Positions 28,142 through 36,466 of a DNA stretch of 64,000 bases are shown here, piece by piece. Positions within the stretch are counted from its first letter, which is position 1; each line of letters starts with the position of its first letter. The notes below the pieces were generated by a model. That model did not search any database, was not told where the DNA came from, and saw only the letters and a list, made by a program, of their open reading frames with translations. Both the position numbers and the translations under genes were made by a program. Origin of the DNA: Thermocaproicibacter melissae (GTDB lineage: Bacteria; Bacillota; Clostridia; Oscillospirales; Acutalibacteraceae); assembly GCF_024498295.1 (NCBI RefSeq), contig NZ_CP101827.1, forward strand, positions 433,501 to 497,500, given 5' to 3'.

Positions 28142-28822
28142 ATGGAATCCATCGTGCCGTATGGTGTGCGTGGCCCGCAGAAGCAAAACCAAAATAAGGG
28201 GCTCATGGAGGGCGTTGCGATTTTCATTGTGGTAATCGTGGCAGCCTGTGTTACGGTAGGGCTGATGTTCAGTAACCCGTACGCGGGCAGAAACCTCGAG
28301 AACATTGAGCCTTCCGACACTTTGGCTCGCACAGCGGCGGCATCGGTTCTCACAGGGAAAGAGAACACCTTTTCCAGCGACGAAGTAAATGCATACCTTG
28401 CCTATCTTGTGAGGAAATATGATGGCCAGATTCAAACGGGGGATTTGCAGATTCAGGCCGTTGCGATTGCCGGTGGCTCCGGAAAAAGCGCGGATGTCTA
28501 CATTCCGGTCGTTTACCAAGGCAAAAATCTGGCCGTGACGCTGAATGTTACCCCTTCGCTTGATACGAAGGAGCAGAAACTCCGGTTTGAGGTAAATTCG
28601 GCGAAAATCGGCCGCCTTGCTGTGCCGGTCAACTGGCTGCTGGATAAGGCGGAGGATCACCTGCCGAAGGATTTTCAGCGTGACGGGAACCGCTTTTCGT
28701 GCAAGGCGCCATCATTTGAAGCTTCCCTCCTCGGAATTACCGCCTCCGCAGGGTTGACGAAGCTGGAGATGAACGACGGCCAACTGAAACTTGCGGCAAA
28801 AGTGCATATTACCTTAGGGTGA
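28142..28822 (+). CDS. Membrane-anchored YpmS-like (DUF2140-like) protein
   Basis: 226 aa. One N-terminal membrane helix (about 23-46, VAIFIVVIVAACVTVGLMF), then an extracytoplasmic domain with FSSDEVNAYLAYL, repeated ADVYIPVVYQGKNLAVTLNVTP-like strands and IGRLAVPVNWLL near the middle. The pattern resembles YpmS/DUF2140 proteins, which may bind lipid; this is a low-resolution match. It follows mutS2 by 22 nt. Confidence 0.6.
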   Translation: MESIVPYGVRGPQKQNQNKGLMEGVAIFIVVIVAACVTVGLMFSNPYAGRNLENIEPSDTLARTAAASVLTGKENTFSSDEVNAYLAYLVRKYDGQIQTGDLQIQAVAIAGGSGKSADVYIPVVYQGKNLAVTLNVTPSLDTKEQKLRFEVNSAKIGRLAVPVNWLLDKAEDHLPKDFQRDGNRFSCKAPSFEASLLGITASAGLTKLEMNDGQLKLAAKVHITLG

Positions 28823-28835
28823 CAAGAAAAAAGCC

Positions 28836-28864
28836 TTGACACCCGAAGGACGATCTTGTATAAT
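28836..28864 (+). promoter_or_regulatory. Sigma-A promoter of ylxM-ffh-rpsP-khpA
   Basis: TTGACA (28836-28841), 17 nt, TATAAT (28859-28864): a perfect consensus, as expected for an operon with ffh and a ribosomal protein. Confidence 0.93.
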
Positions 28865-28909
28865 TTCAGGTGTAAAGATTTATTGCTTTACATAAGGCGG
28901 TGCTTCAAG

Positions 28910-29275
28910 ATGCCAAAGGATCTTACAGTATCCCTGTTGTTGGATTTTTACGGAAATATGCTTACGGAAAAGCAGCGTGAAGTGGTTGAGTTTTATTATA
29001 ACGACGACCTTTCTCTTTCCGAAATTGCAGAAAACGAAGGGATAACCCGCCAAGGTGTCCGCGATGCCATTAAGCGCGCCGAGATGCAGCTCAGAGAGAT
29101 GGAGGAGCGCCTCGGTTTTGTAAAGCGTACGGCTGAACTTCGTGCTACTCTCCGTGAAATTTATGAGGCGGCTGACCGAATTAAGCAGACCAACAGCAGG
29201 TGCAGCTATGTGGGGCAGATTGAAGAGGACGCCGACAAAATTCTTCAGAATACACAGAAGCTGCTTGGCGAATAA
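28910..29275 (+). CDS. ylxM: YlxM, sigma-factor-like helix-turn-helix protein
   Basis: 121 aa from ATG 28910. LDFYGNMLTEKQREVVEFYYNDDLSLSEIAENEGITRQGVRDAIKRAE is the sigma-70 region-4-like fold of YlxM. It always accompanies ffh and stimulates the SRP GTPase in streptococci. A longer frame from ATG 28856 would start inside the promoter and is rejected. Confidence 0.9.
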   Translation: MPKDLTVSLLLDFYGNMLTEKQREVVEFYYNDDLSLSEIAENEGITRQGVRDAIKRAEMQLREMEERLGFVKRTAELRATLREIYEAADRIKQTNSRCSYVGQIEEDADKILQNTQKLLGE

Positions 29276-29287
29276 GGAGGAAATGCG

Positions 29288-30616
29288 TTGGCATTTGAAA
29301 GTCTTTCAGATAAGCTTTCCGCTGTTTTCAAACGGCTGAAATCAAAGGGCAAGCTGACCGAACAAGATGTTAAGAATGTTATGCGTGAAGTCCGCCTTGC
29401 TTTGCTTGAAGCCGATGTAAACTATAAAGTCGCAAAGGAATTTACCGCAAAGGTCGCGGAGCGTGCCGTGGGTGCCGAAGTAATGCAAAGCCTTACCCCG
29501 GCGCAGATGGTAATTAAAATCGTCAATGAAGAATTGACAGCTTTGATGGGTGGCGGTGACGCCCACCTCAGCAGACCGTCTTCACCGCCGGCCATTGTGA
29601 TGCTCTGCGGACTGCAGGGCTCCGGTAAAACCACCCACGCCGGAAAGCTTGCGCTGATGCTGAAAAAAGAAGGCCACAGGCCGCTGCTCGTTGCCGCCGA
29701 CGTTTACCGCCCGGCAGCAATTCAACAGCTCAAAGTCATCGGAGAGAAGGCAGGGGTTCCCGTTTTTGAAATGGGCGCCGAAGATCCGGTGAAGATCAGC
29801 ATGGCGGCTGTGAAGCATGCAAAAGATTACGGCCATGATTTTGTTTTAATTGATACGGCCGGCCGTCTGCAGATTGACGAGAAGCTGATGGATGAACTGC
29901 AGAACATCCGTGCTGCGGTGCATCCTTCCGATATTCTGCTCGTCGTGGACGCCATGACCGGTCAGGAAGCCGTGAATGTTGCCAAGTCGTTTGACGACCT
30001 GCTCAACATCAGCGGTGTAATTCTCACGAAGCTCGACGGTGACGCGCGCGGCGGCGCGGCCCTCTCGGTGCGTGCCGTTACCGGCAAACCGATTATGTAT
30101 GCCGGCACGGGCGAAAAGCTCACCGATATTGAAGTGTTCCATCCGGACCGCATGGCCTCCCGCATCCTCGGCATGGGTGATGTCCTTACCCTGATTGAAG
30201 ATGCCGAAAAGGCCTTGGACCGCAAAGAAGCCGAAGCGACAGCCCGCAAGATGATGCATGAGGGAATCGACCTCAACGACTTGCTCGAGCAGATGCGTCA
30301 GATGAAGAAAATGGGCTCCATGAAGAGTGTCCTTTCCAAATTGCCGGGTGTCGCCCAGCAGATTAAAGATGTTGAGATTGATGACCGGCAGATTGACCGC
30401 ATGGAGGCAATTATTCTTTCCATGACGCCGCGTGAGCGCGCAAAGCCGGAAATCATCAATTCACAGCGGAAACGCCGCATTGCGGCAGGCAGCGGTATGA
30501 AGGTCGAAGATGTCAATCGCCTGCTGAAGGGCTATGAGCAGATGCGAAAGATGATGAAGCAGATGAAAAAGCCCGGTTTCCGCAAGCGTCTTGCCGGTTT
30601 CGGCAGACCGTTCTGA
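29288..30616 (+). CDS. ffh: Signal recognition particle protein Ffh
   Basis: 442 aa. N domain, GTPase with GLQGSGKTTHAGKLA, DTAGRLQID and TKLDGDARGGA, and a methionine-rich M domain (LEQMRQMKKMGSM, then QMRKMMKQMKK) that binds the signal sequence and SRP RNA. The start is TTG with AAGGAGG 7 nt upstream; the ATG at 29283 is out of frame. Essential for co-translational membrane targeting. Confidence 0.96.
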   Translation: MAFESLSDKLSAVFKRLKSKGKLTEQDVKNVMREVRLALLEADVNYKVAKEFTAKVAERAVGAEVMQSLTPAQMVIKIVNEELTALMGGGDAHLSRPSSPPAIVMLCGLQGSGKTTHAGKLALMLKKEGHRPLLVAADVYRPAAIQQLKVIGEKAGVPVFEMGAEDPVKISMAAVKHAKDYGHDFVLIDTAGRLQIDEKLMDELQNIRAAVHPSDILLVVDAMTGQEAVNVAKSFDDLLNISGVILTKLDGDARGGAALSVRAVTGKPIMYAGTGEKLTDIEVFHPDRMASRILGMGDVLTLIEDAEKALDRKEAEATARKMMHEGIDLNDLLEQMRQMKKMGSMKSVLSKLPGVAQQIKDVEIDDRQIDRMEAIILSMTPRERAKPEIINSQRKRRIAAGSGMKVEDVNRLLKGYEQMRKMMKQMKKPGFRKRLAGFGRPF

Positions 30617-30681
30617 TTCCGCTTTCATCCGGTACTTGCCGGTGAAGATATGCTAGAGATTCCATTGGAGGTGAGAAAGTT

Positions 30682-30924
30682 ATGGCAGTTAAAATCAGAC
30701 TGCGTCGTATGGGCGCAAAGAAAGCTCCTTTCTACCGCATTGTTGTCGCCGATTCACGTTTCCCGCGTGACGGTCGCTTTATTGAGGAAATCGGATATTA
30801 CAATCCGTTGGAGGAACCGTCCGTTATCAAAGTTGATGCGGATAAGGCAAAAAAATGGATTGCGAACGGCGCTCAGCCGACCGATACCGTAAAGGCGCTG
30901 CTCAAAAAGCAGGGCGTACTGTGA
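30682..30924 (+). CDS. rpsP: 30S ribosomal protein S16
   Basis: 80 aa. [20 protein letters not shown], then [19 protein letters not shown], are the full S16 signature. GGAGGTG site upstream. Part of the ffh-rpsP-khpA operon. Confidence 0.97.
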   Translation: MAVKIRLRRMGAKKAPFYRIVVADSRFPRDGRFIEEIGYYNPLEEPSVIKVDADKAKKWIANGAQPTDTVKALLKKQGVL

Positions 30925-30942
30925 TCCGGAGAGTGAAGTGCA

Positions 30943-31176
30943 ATGAAAGAATTGCTTATCGCCATTGCGCAGGGGCTTGTTGAAGATCCGTCAGCGGTTC
31001 GCGTTGACGTTGACGAACCTACCGAAGACGGCACAGTCGTTTATCACCTCCATGTAGCCGAGAGTGATATGGGCCGAGTTATCGGAAAGCAGGGTCGTAT
31101 CGCCAAAGCAATCCGCGTTGTGATGCGTTCTGCAGCAACCCGCAATAATACCAAGGTTGCCGTCGAAATCGACTGA
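30943..31176 (+). CDS. khpA: KhpA, KH-domain RNA-binding protein
   Basis: 77 aa, one KH domain with the GKQGRIAK loop (VIGKQGRIAKAIRVVMR). KhpA (YlqC) pairs with KhpB and binds RNA, influencing division and wall synthesis in streptococci. It sits directly after rpsP as in other Firmicutes and is followed by a terminator. Confidence 0.93.
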   Translation: MKELLIAIAQGLVEDPSAVRVDVDEPTEDGTVVYHLHVAESDMGRVIGKQGRIAKAIRVVMRSAATRNNTKVAVEID

Positions 31177-31184
31177 GGCAGAAA

Positions 31185-31223
31185 AACAGGCCGCAGTGTC
31201 ATCTTGACACTGCGGCTGTTTTG
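31185..31223 (+). terminator. Terminator of the ffh-rpsP-khpA operon
   Basis: Stem ACAGGCCGCAGTGTCA with its near-perfect complement, 3-nt loop, then TTTT. Confidence 0.93.
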
Positions 31224-31271
31224 TGCAGCAGTTGCCCGCAAACCGCCTTTTCCTGCCCGCTTTGGCAGACC

Positions 31272-31300
31272 TTGCAAACAGTGTGGAACTTTGATATAAT
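31272..31300 (+). promoter_or_regulatory. Sigma-A promoter of the THF riboswitch-folT unit
   Basis: TTGCAA (31272-31277), 17 nt, TGATATAAT with the -10 at 31295-31300 (extended -10). Confidence 0.88.
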
Positions 31301-31320
31301 TAAACATAAAATAAAAAAAC

Positions 31321-31443
31321 TGCAGAGTAGGTTTTCGCGCGCGTGCCGCTTTTTTGCGGCGTCAGTGCCGCCCGGACGGGGAGTTGTCGGGCGGACGAAT
31401 AGCTTTCGAGCTTGCGGTGCGGAAACCGCATCCCGCTGCTGCA
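31321..31443 (+). promoter_or_regulatory. Tetrahydrofolate (THF) riboswitch
   Basis: Between promoter and folT. The 5' end GCAGAGTAG and 3' end GCATCCCGCTGC match the closing stem and junction of the known Eubacterium siraeum folT THF aptamer (GGAGAGTAG ... GCATCCGCTCC). Inside are GCCGCCCGGACGGGGAG with TTGTCGGGCGGACGAA (long arm) and GCGGTGCGGAAACCGCA (pseudoknot-type arm). After it, small hairpins GAGG/CCTC, TGCAGCA/TGCTGCA and GAAAG/CTTTC (31481-31493) lead to the ribosome site, so control is probably at translation initiation. Confidence 0.9.
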
Positions 31444-31497
31444 TATTTGAGGGTAAGGCCTCTTGTGCAGCATTGCTGCAGAAAGGGGTCTTTCCAT

Positions 31498-32055
31498 ATG
31501 AAGCAGATCTTGAATTCTGTTCGCCTGTCGGCTAAAGAACTAGGCAGCATCCGTGCCATTACCGTCTGTGGCATGCTTCTTGCCCTGCGAATCGTCCTCA
31601 GCATGTTTACCATTCATATTACGGCCATACTCAGAATCAGCTTTTCCTACTTGCCGATTGCGGCGGTAGGAATGATTTTCGGACCGGTGGCTGGGGGCGT
31701 GTTCGGGGTTGCCGGCGACATTCTGGGGTACTTTATTTGTCCCACCGGACCGTATTTTCCGGGCTTTACACTGAATGCGTTTCTCTCTGGATTCGTTTAC
31801 GGCGTATTCTTCTACCGCAAACCGGTCAGTCTGCGGCGTACCTTCTCTGCAAAGGCTTTGATTACGTTCCTTATCAGTATCCTGTTGAATCCGCTGTGGC
31901 TGTCTATCCTCTACGGCAAGGCGTTTTTTGCGGTTGTTTCCGCCAGAATTGTGACCAATCTTGTGATGTTTCCCATTGAAGCAACGATTCTGCATTTGCT
32001 TCTGAAAATGATTGAAAAGAGCCGGGTTACACGGCTGATACGGAAAAATTGTTGA
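31498..32055 (+). CDS. folT: Folate-specific ECF transporter substrate-binding component FolT
   Basis: 185 aa with about six membrane segments. IRAITVCGMLLALRIVLS and FSYLPIAAVGMIFGPVAGGVFGVAGDILGY are the S-component pattern, including the AxxxA-type helix that docks on EcfT. The THF riboswitch upstream makes the folate assignment strong. It needs an EcfA1A2T module from elsewhere in the genome. ATG 31498 follows AAAGGGG; the longer frame from 31354 lies inside the riboswitch. It occupies the gap between khpA and rimM. Confidence 0.9.
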   Translation: MKQILNSVRLSAKELGSIRAITVCGMLLALRIVLSMFTIHITAILRISFSYLPIAAVGMIFGPVAGGVFGVAGDILGYFICPTGPYFPGFTLNAFLSGFVYGVFFYRKPVSLRRTFSAKALITFLISILLNPLWLSILYGKAFFAVVSARIVTNLVMFPIEATILHLLLKMIEKSRVTRLIRKNC

Positions 32056-32106
32056 AACAGTAGAAAGCAGGGGTTTCCTGCTCTGCTTTTCGTTGGAGGA
32101 AATGAT

Positions 32107-32622
32107 ATGGTAAAGCAGTTCCTTGAAGCTGGCAAAATTGTTGGGACCCATGGGGTCCGCGGTGAACTTCGTGTCGATCCTTGGTGCGATTCCCCAGAGT
32201 TCCTGAAACAGTTTCACACTCTTTACCTGAATCAAGGCGAAATTCCTTTGAAAGTCGTTTCTTCACGTGTTCATAAATCACAGCTTCTTCTTACGCTGGA
32301 GAATGTCAACACGGTAGAAGCTGCCGATACTTACCGCGGAAAGATTCTTTACCTCAAGCGGGACGATGCAAAAATCCCGCAGGGGCATTATTTTATGGCC
32401 GACTTAATCGGTCTGGATGTTTACGACGTTGATACGTTTGTCTACTACGGTACCGTCACCGATATTATGCGTACCGGCGCCAATGATGTTTATCAGATTA
32501 CCTCGCCGGGGAAAAAGAATTACCTCATCCCCGCAATAGAGCCGGTTATCAAACGCATCGACCTCGAAAAGGGGAAAATGCTGATTCAGCCGATTAAGGG
32601 GATTTTTGACGATGAGGATTGA
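32107..32622 (+). CDS. rimM: Ribosome maturation factor RimM
   Basis: 171 aa. GKIVGTHGVRGELRV starts the N-terminal barrel; HYFMADLIGLDVYD starts the PRC barrel. It binds S19 during 30S assembly. It overlaps the trmD start by 11 nt. Confidence 0.94.
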   Translation: MVKQFLEAGKIVGTHGVRGELRVDPWCDSPEFLKQFHTLYLNQGEIPLKVVSSRVHKSQLLLTLENVNTVEAADTYRGKILYLKRDDAKIPQGHYFMADLIGLDVYDVDTFVYYGTVTDIMRTGANDVYQITSPGKKNYLIPAIEPVIKRIDLEKGKMLIQPIKGIFDDED

Positions 32623-33355
32623 CCTTCTGACCCTGTTTCCTGAAATGTGCGAGACCGTAATGGCGGAAAGCATCATCGGGCGCGCACGCAGAAAGGGTGC
32701 AGTGCAGGTCTGCTGCCATCAGATTCGCAACTATGCGTTCGATAAACATCAGCGGGTCGATGATTCCCCGTTCGGCGGAGGAATGGGCATGTTGATGATG
32801 GCGGAACCCATCGCTCTCTGCATGGATGACCTGATTGCCCATCTCGGCTATAAGCCGTATACAATTTACCTTTCTCCGCAGGGCAAAACGCTCACCCAAA
32901 AACGGGTGCAGGAGCTTTCCAAAATGGACGGGCTTGTGCTTCTCTGTGGCCACTATGAGGGAATCGACGAGCGCGTGCTCGAAGCGTATGTCGACGAGGA
33001 AATCTCCATCGGAGATTATGTCGTCACAGGCGGCGAATTACCCGCGCTGATTTTGGCCGATGCCGTGTGCCGGATGCTGCCGGGCGTGCTGGCAGATGAT
33101 GAATGCTTTCAGCTGGAAAGCCATTATCATTCCCTCCTCGAATACCCACAGTACACTCGTCCGGCGGTGTGGAGGGGCAGAGAAGTACCGCAGGTGCTGC
33201 TTTCCGGCCATCATGAGAACGTGAATAAATGGCGTAGGGAACAGTCTTTGCTGGTAACCGCGCGAAAGCGCCCGGAGCTTTTGGCTTCGGCGGAACTGAC
33301 GGAACAAGACAGGCTTTTCCTCTCCCAGCATGGTTTTGAAGTTCCAAATAAGTAA
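32612..33355 (+). CDS. trmD: tRNA (guanine37-N1)-methyltransferase TrmD
   Basis: 247 aa from ATG 32612 (MRIDLLTLFPEM). Trefoil-knot SAM site with GHYEGIDERV and SIGDYVVTGGELPA. It modifies G37 next to the anticodon. The usual next gene, rplS, is not present here. Confidence 0.95.
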   Translation: MRIDLLTLFPEMCETVMAESIIGRARRKGAVQVCCHQIRNYAFDKHQRVDDSPFGGGMGMLMMAEPIALCMDDLIAHLGYKPYTIYLSPQGKTLTQKRVQELSKMDGLVLLCGHYEGIDERVLEAYVDEEISIGDYVVTGGELPALILADAVCRMLPGVLADDECFQLESHYHSLLEYPQYTRPAVWRGREVPQVLLSGHHENVNKWRREQSLLVTARKRPELLASAELTEQDRLFLSQHGFEVPNK

Positions 33356-33416
33356 AATAATGCTTTTTTGATGCATAGAATGAGGCAGAGAATCTAAAAG
33401 TTTTCAACAATATTGG

Positions 33417-33442
33417 CAAATTGCACAAATAGCGGCAATTTG
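33417..33442 (+). repeat. Inverted repeat upstream of the HPr gene
   Basis: CAAATTGC and GCAATTTG, perfect 8-bp arms 10 nt apart, about 45 nt upstream of the HPr -35. It is not followed by T, so an operator is more likely than a terminator; the protein is unknown. The rest of the 220-nt gap shows only the promoter. Confidence 0.45.
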
Positions 33443-33487
33443 AAAAGGAACGGTTTCGGTCAGTAATCCAAAGTTTGTCTGCTTTCC

Positions 33488-33515
33488 TTGACGGCTTGTC
33501 CAGAAGTGCTATAAT
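33488..33515 (+). promoter_or_regulatory. Sigma-A promoter of the HPr gene
   Basis: TTGACG (33488-33493), 16 nt, TATAAT (33510-33515). Confidence 0.85.
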
Positions 33516-33578
33516 GTGTGAGAAGTTTACGATTATTACTCTGCTGCTTTGCGTTATTTTGATAGGAGTGAATACGAC

Positions 33579-33842
33579 ATGTATGCAAAGGATGTTTTGG
33601 TTCAGAATCAGGTTGGCCTTCATGCCAGACCAGCAACCTTTTTTATTCAAAAAGCAAACGAGTTTAAGTCGTCCATCTGGGTTGAAAAAGAGGAGCGCCG
33701 CGTCAATGCAAAGAGTCTGCTGGGCGTTTTGTCCCTTGGAATTGTCGGCGGTACCACCATCAAGATTATAGCAGACGGTTCCGACGAAGAAGAAGCTGTC
33801 AGCAGCCTTGTAAAGCTGGTTCAGTCCGGTTTTACAGAGTAA
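33579..33842 (+). CDS. ptsH: HPr-family phosphocarrier protein
   Basis: 87 aa. QVGLHARPATFFIQKAN carries the PEP-phosphorylated His15, and AKSLLGVLSLGI carries the regulatory Ser46 site region. So it looks like true HPr rather than Crh, which lacks the His. It shuttles phosphate to sugar PTS enzymes and signals carbon status through CcpA. AGGAG lies 10 nt before ATG 33579. It stands alone between a promoter and a terminator, with no ptsI beside it. Confidence 0.9.
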   Translation: MYAKDVLVQNQVGLHARPATFFIQKANEFKSSIWVEKEERRVNAKSLLGVLSLGIVGGTTIKIIADGSDEEEAVSSLVKLVQSGFTE

Positions 33843-33857
33843 TTTCCTAGGGTTCAC

Positions 33858-33889
33858 GGGCACCGCTTTTCTGCGGTGCCCTTTCTGTT
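33858..33889 (+). terminator. Terminator after the HPr gene
   Basis: GGGCACCGC / GCGGTGCCC, 6-nt loop, then TTTCTGTTTT. It runs up to the uvrC reading frame. Confidence 0.92.
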
Positions 33890-33921
33890 TTATGAGATCA
33901 AAAGAAAGAGAGGCGGCTGCT

Positions 33922-35772
33922 GTGACCGAATTTGAAAAGCACAAAAAAGAACTCCGCGCTCGTGCCATGAAGCTGCCGCTCCATCCGGGCGTGTACCTGA
34001 TGCACGACAAATCCGGCAAGATTATTTATATCGGAAAAGCAAAAGCACTCAAGAACCGTGTCAGCCAGTACTTTGGCTCCGATAAGAATCACGATGAAAA
34101 AGTCCGCCAGATGGTTGCCCATGTCGACTGGTTTGAATATATCCTCACAGACAGCGAGTTTGAGGCGCTGGTGCTGGAATGTAGCCTGATAAAGCAGCAT
34201 ACACCCAAATACAACATTCTGCTGAAAGATGACAAGGGTTACAGCTACATTCGTGTGTCGAAAGGACCGTGGCCGCGCATCAGCGAGGCAAAGCAAATCG
34301 CAGATGACGGTGCGGAATATATCGGCCCTTATGTCAGCGGCTGGTCGGTAAAGCAGTCGGTAGAAGCAGCCCAGAAGATTTTCCGCCTGCCAACCTGCAA
34401 CCGTGTGTTCCCGCGCGATATCGGGAAGGGGAGACCTTGCCTTAACTATTACATTAAGCAGTGCTGCGCGCCTTGCCGAGGCAAAATTTCGGAAGAAGAA
34501 TACCGAGAAGCGGTGCAGGATGCCATCAATTTTCTGCGCGGCGGCAGTGCCGAAAGCGTCCGCGAATTAACGCGGCGCATGGAAGAAGCGGCGGAAAAAC
34601 TGGAGTTTGAACGTGCCGCGCGAATCCGCGACTATCTTGCCGCAATCAAAAAAACGGCGGAAAGGCAGAAAGTCGTATGCTCAAAAATACCGGAGCAGGA
34701 TGTTATCGCTATGACTCAGGGGAGCGGGAAAACCTGCTTTCAGGTGTTCCGGTTTGAAAACGGGCGCCTGACCGACCGCGAAACCTTCTTTATCAATGGA
34801 ACCGGCATGCCGAAGGCGGTGCGCGGGGAGTTTTTGGAACGCTACTATTCCATGCGGGACCGCATTCCTCCGCGTGTCACATTGGATGGTCCGGCAGAAG
34901 GACAGGAACTGCTTTCCCGCTGGCTTTCAGAGAAAGCAGGCCGTAAAGTGACGATAACGGTTCCTCAGAAGGGCGAACAGGCAAAACTAGCCGATATGTG
35001 CCGGAATAATGCCGCGGAGCAGCTTGCGCAGGCAACAGGCCGCACCGGCCGTGAGGCTTCGGCGCTGGATGAGCTTGCACGGCTTCTGGGACTTCCGGAA
35101 CCGCCCGCCTACATTGAATCTTACGATATTTCCAACCTCGCAGGGGAAGAAAATGTAGCGGGCATGGTCGTGTTTGAAAACGGAAGGCCGCTTCGCTCCG
35201 CTTACCGCAGGTTCAAAATCAAAACCGTGGTCGGGCAGGACGACTATGCCTCCATGCGCGAAGTTATTGCACGCCGGCTCGAGGAATATGAGAAAAATAA
35301 AGACAGCGGTGAAGGCTTCGGCCGCCTTCCGGACCTTATCCTCCTCGACGGCGGAAAAGGACACGTTGCGGCTGTTCAGCCGATTCTCGATGCAGCGGGC
35401 TACAATATTCCGCTGTTCGGCATGGTTAAGGATGACCGCCACAGAACGCGGGCCATCGCAAAGAACGGCGGCGAAATCGCCATCAATTCCAACCGCAGCG
35501 CCTTTACGCTGATTTCTACCATTCAAGATGAGGTTCATCGCTTTGCAATCGGCTATCACCGCCAACTGCGCAAAAAATCAACCATTTCTTCCACACTTCT
35601 TTCCATTGAGGGCGTCGGCCCGGTGAGAGCCAAAGCGCTGCTGAAAAGATTCCGCACCGTTGCCGCCATTGGGGACGCCGACCTGCAGGAGCTGATTGAA
35701 ACTCCCGGAATCACCGAACCGGCGGCGCGGAATATCTACAACTACTTCCACCCCGAGTCAAAGGACGATTGA
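33922..35772 (+). CDS. uvrC: Excinuclease ABC subunit C
   Basis: 616 aa. GIY-YIG nuclease at the N-terminus (GVYLMHDKSGKIIYIGKAKALKNRV), a four-cysteine cluster around CLNYYIKQCCAPC, a UVR motif (RRMEEAAEKLEFERAARIRD), an RNase H-like nuclease half (ESYDISNLAG, LILLDGGKGH) and C-terminal helix-hairpin-helix (EGVGPVRAKALLKRF). It makes both incisions in nucleotide excision repair. ATG 33892 opens the frame on the terminator tail; GTG 33922, with AGAGG 8 nt upstream, is preferred. Confidence 0.95.
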   Translation: MTEFEKHKKELRARAMKLPLHPGVYLMHDKSGKIIYIGKAKALKNRVSQYFGSDKNHDEKVRQMVAHVDWFEYILTDSEFEALVLECSLIKQHTPKYNILLKDDKGYSYIRVSKGPWPRISEAKQIADDGAEYIGPYVSGWSVKQSVEAAQKIFRLPTCNRVFPRDIGKGRPCLNYYIKQCCAPCRGKISEEEYREAVQDAINFLRGGSAESVRELTRRMEEAAEKLEFERAARIRDYLAAIKKTAERQKVVCSKIPEQDVIAMTQGSGKTCFQVFRFENGRLTDRETFFINGTGMPKAVRGEFLERYYSMRDRIPPRVTLDGPAEGQELLSRWLSEKAGRKVTITVPQKGEQAKLADMCRNNAAEQLAQATGRTGREASALDELARLLGLPEPPAYIESYDISNLAGEENVAGMVVFENGRPLRSAYRRFKIKTVVGQDDYASMREVIARRLEEYEKNKDSGEGFGRLPDLILLDGGKGHVAAVQPILDAAGYNIPLFGMVKDDRHRTRAIAKNGGEIAINSNRSAFTLISTIQDEVHRFAIGYHRQLRKKSTISSTLLSIEGVGPVRAKALLKRFRTVAAIGDADLQELIETPGITEPAARNIYNYFHPESKDD

Positions 35773-35778
35773 AAAAAG

Positions 35779-35807
35779 TTGACAGTTTGTCCGCTTCATG
35801 GGATAAT
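35779..35807 (+). promoter_or_regulatory. Sigma-A promoter of rsmD-coaD
   Basis: TTGACA (35779-35784), 17 nt, GATAAT (35802-35807), just after the uvrC stop. Confidence 0.8.
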
Positions 35808-35914
35808 AAAACAAATTGTAATATAAATTAAAAATGCTCTGAATTGTTGGTATTTTGTTTGCTTTTGAGAGTGCCGTCTGCCTTTTCACGCAGGCGGAAA
35901 TAGGTGGTAAAAAT

Positions 35915-36466
35915 ATGAGAGTAATTACAGGAACAGCGCGCGGAAGACGTCTAATTACGCGGGAAGGCGAGGCAGTTCGCCCTACGCCGGAACGAGTGAA
36001 AGAAGCCCTGTTCAGCATTATACAATTTGAAATTGAGGGACGCCGCGTCCTCGACCTTTTCGCGGGTTCCGGTCAGCTTGGCATTGAGGCGCTCAGCCGC
36101 GGAGCCAGGGAAGCGGTTTTTGTGGATTCCAGCCGCGAATCCTTGGATGTTGTGCGGAAAAATGTTGAATCCTGCGGCTTTGCAGACTGCGCAAAAATCG
36201 TCAATATGGATTTCGCCGCATATTTAATGCGTTCAGAAAAACCGTTTGACATTGTTTTTCTAGATCCGCCGTACCGCACAGGGCTGCTTCAGCGTGCGCT
36301 GCCGCTTGTAGCCGCAAAAATGAACGCGGGCGGCACGATTATCTGTGAAAATCCGGAAGAGGAAGAATTGCCGGAACAGTGTGAGGGATTTTCCCGCATC
36401 AAGCGGTACCGCTACGGAAAAATCTGCCTCACGGTTTACCGGCGAAAGGATGCGACCAACGAATGA
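35915..36466 (+). CDS. rsmD: 16S rRNA (guanine966-N2)-methyltransferase RsmD
   Basis: 183 aa from ATG 35915 (AGGTGG upstream). ITGTARGRRLITREGEAVRPT, SAM loop DLFAGSGQLGIEALSRG and catalytic DPPY are all present. Its stop overlaps the coaD ATG (ATGA). Confidence 0.93.
   Translation: MRVITGTARGRRLITREGEAVRPTPERVKEALFSIIQFEIEGRRVLDLFAGSGQLGIEALSRGAREAVFVDSSRESLDVVRKNVESCGFADCAKIVNMDFAAYLMRSEKPFDIVFLDPPYRTGLLQRALPLVAAKMNAGGTIICENPEEEELPEQCEGFSRIKRYRYGKICLTVYRRKDATNE

Noticed and set aside
31354-31497. 48-codon upstream extension of folT
   Set aside because: It would be translated from inside the THF riboswitch; the ATG at 31498 with AAAGGGG is the proper start.
33024-34019. 331-aa minus-strand frame across trmD, HPr and uvrC
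   Set aside because: Spans a promoter, a terminator and three real genes on the other strand; no family signal.
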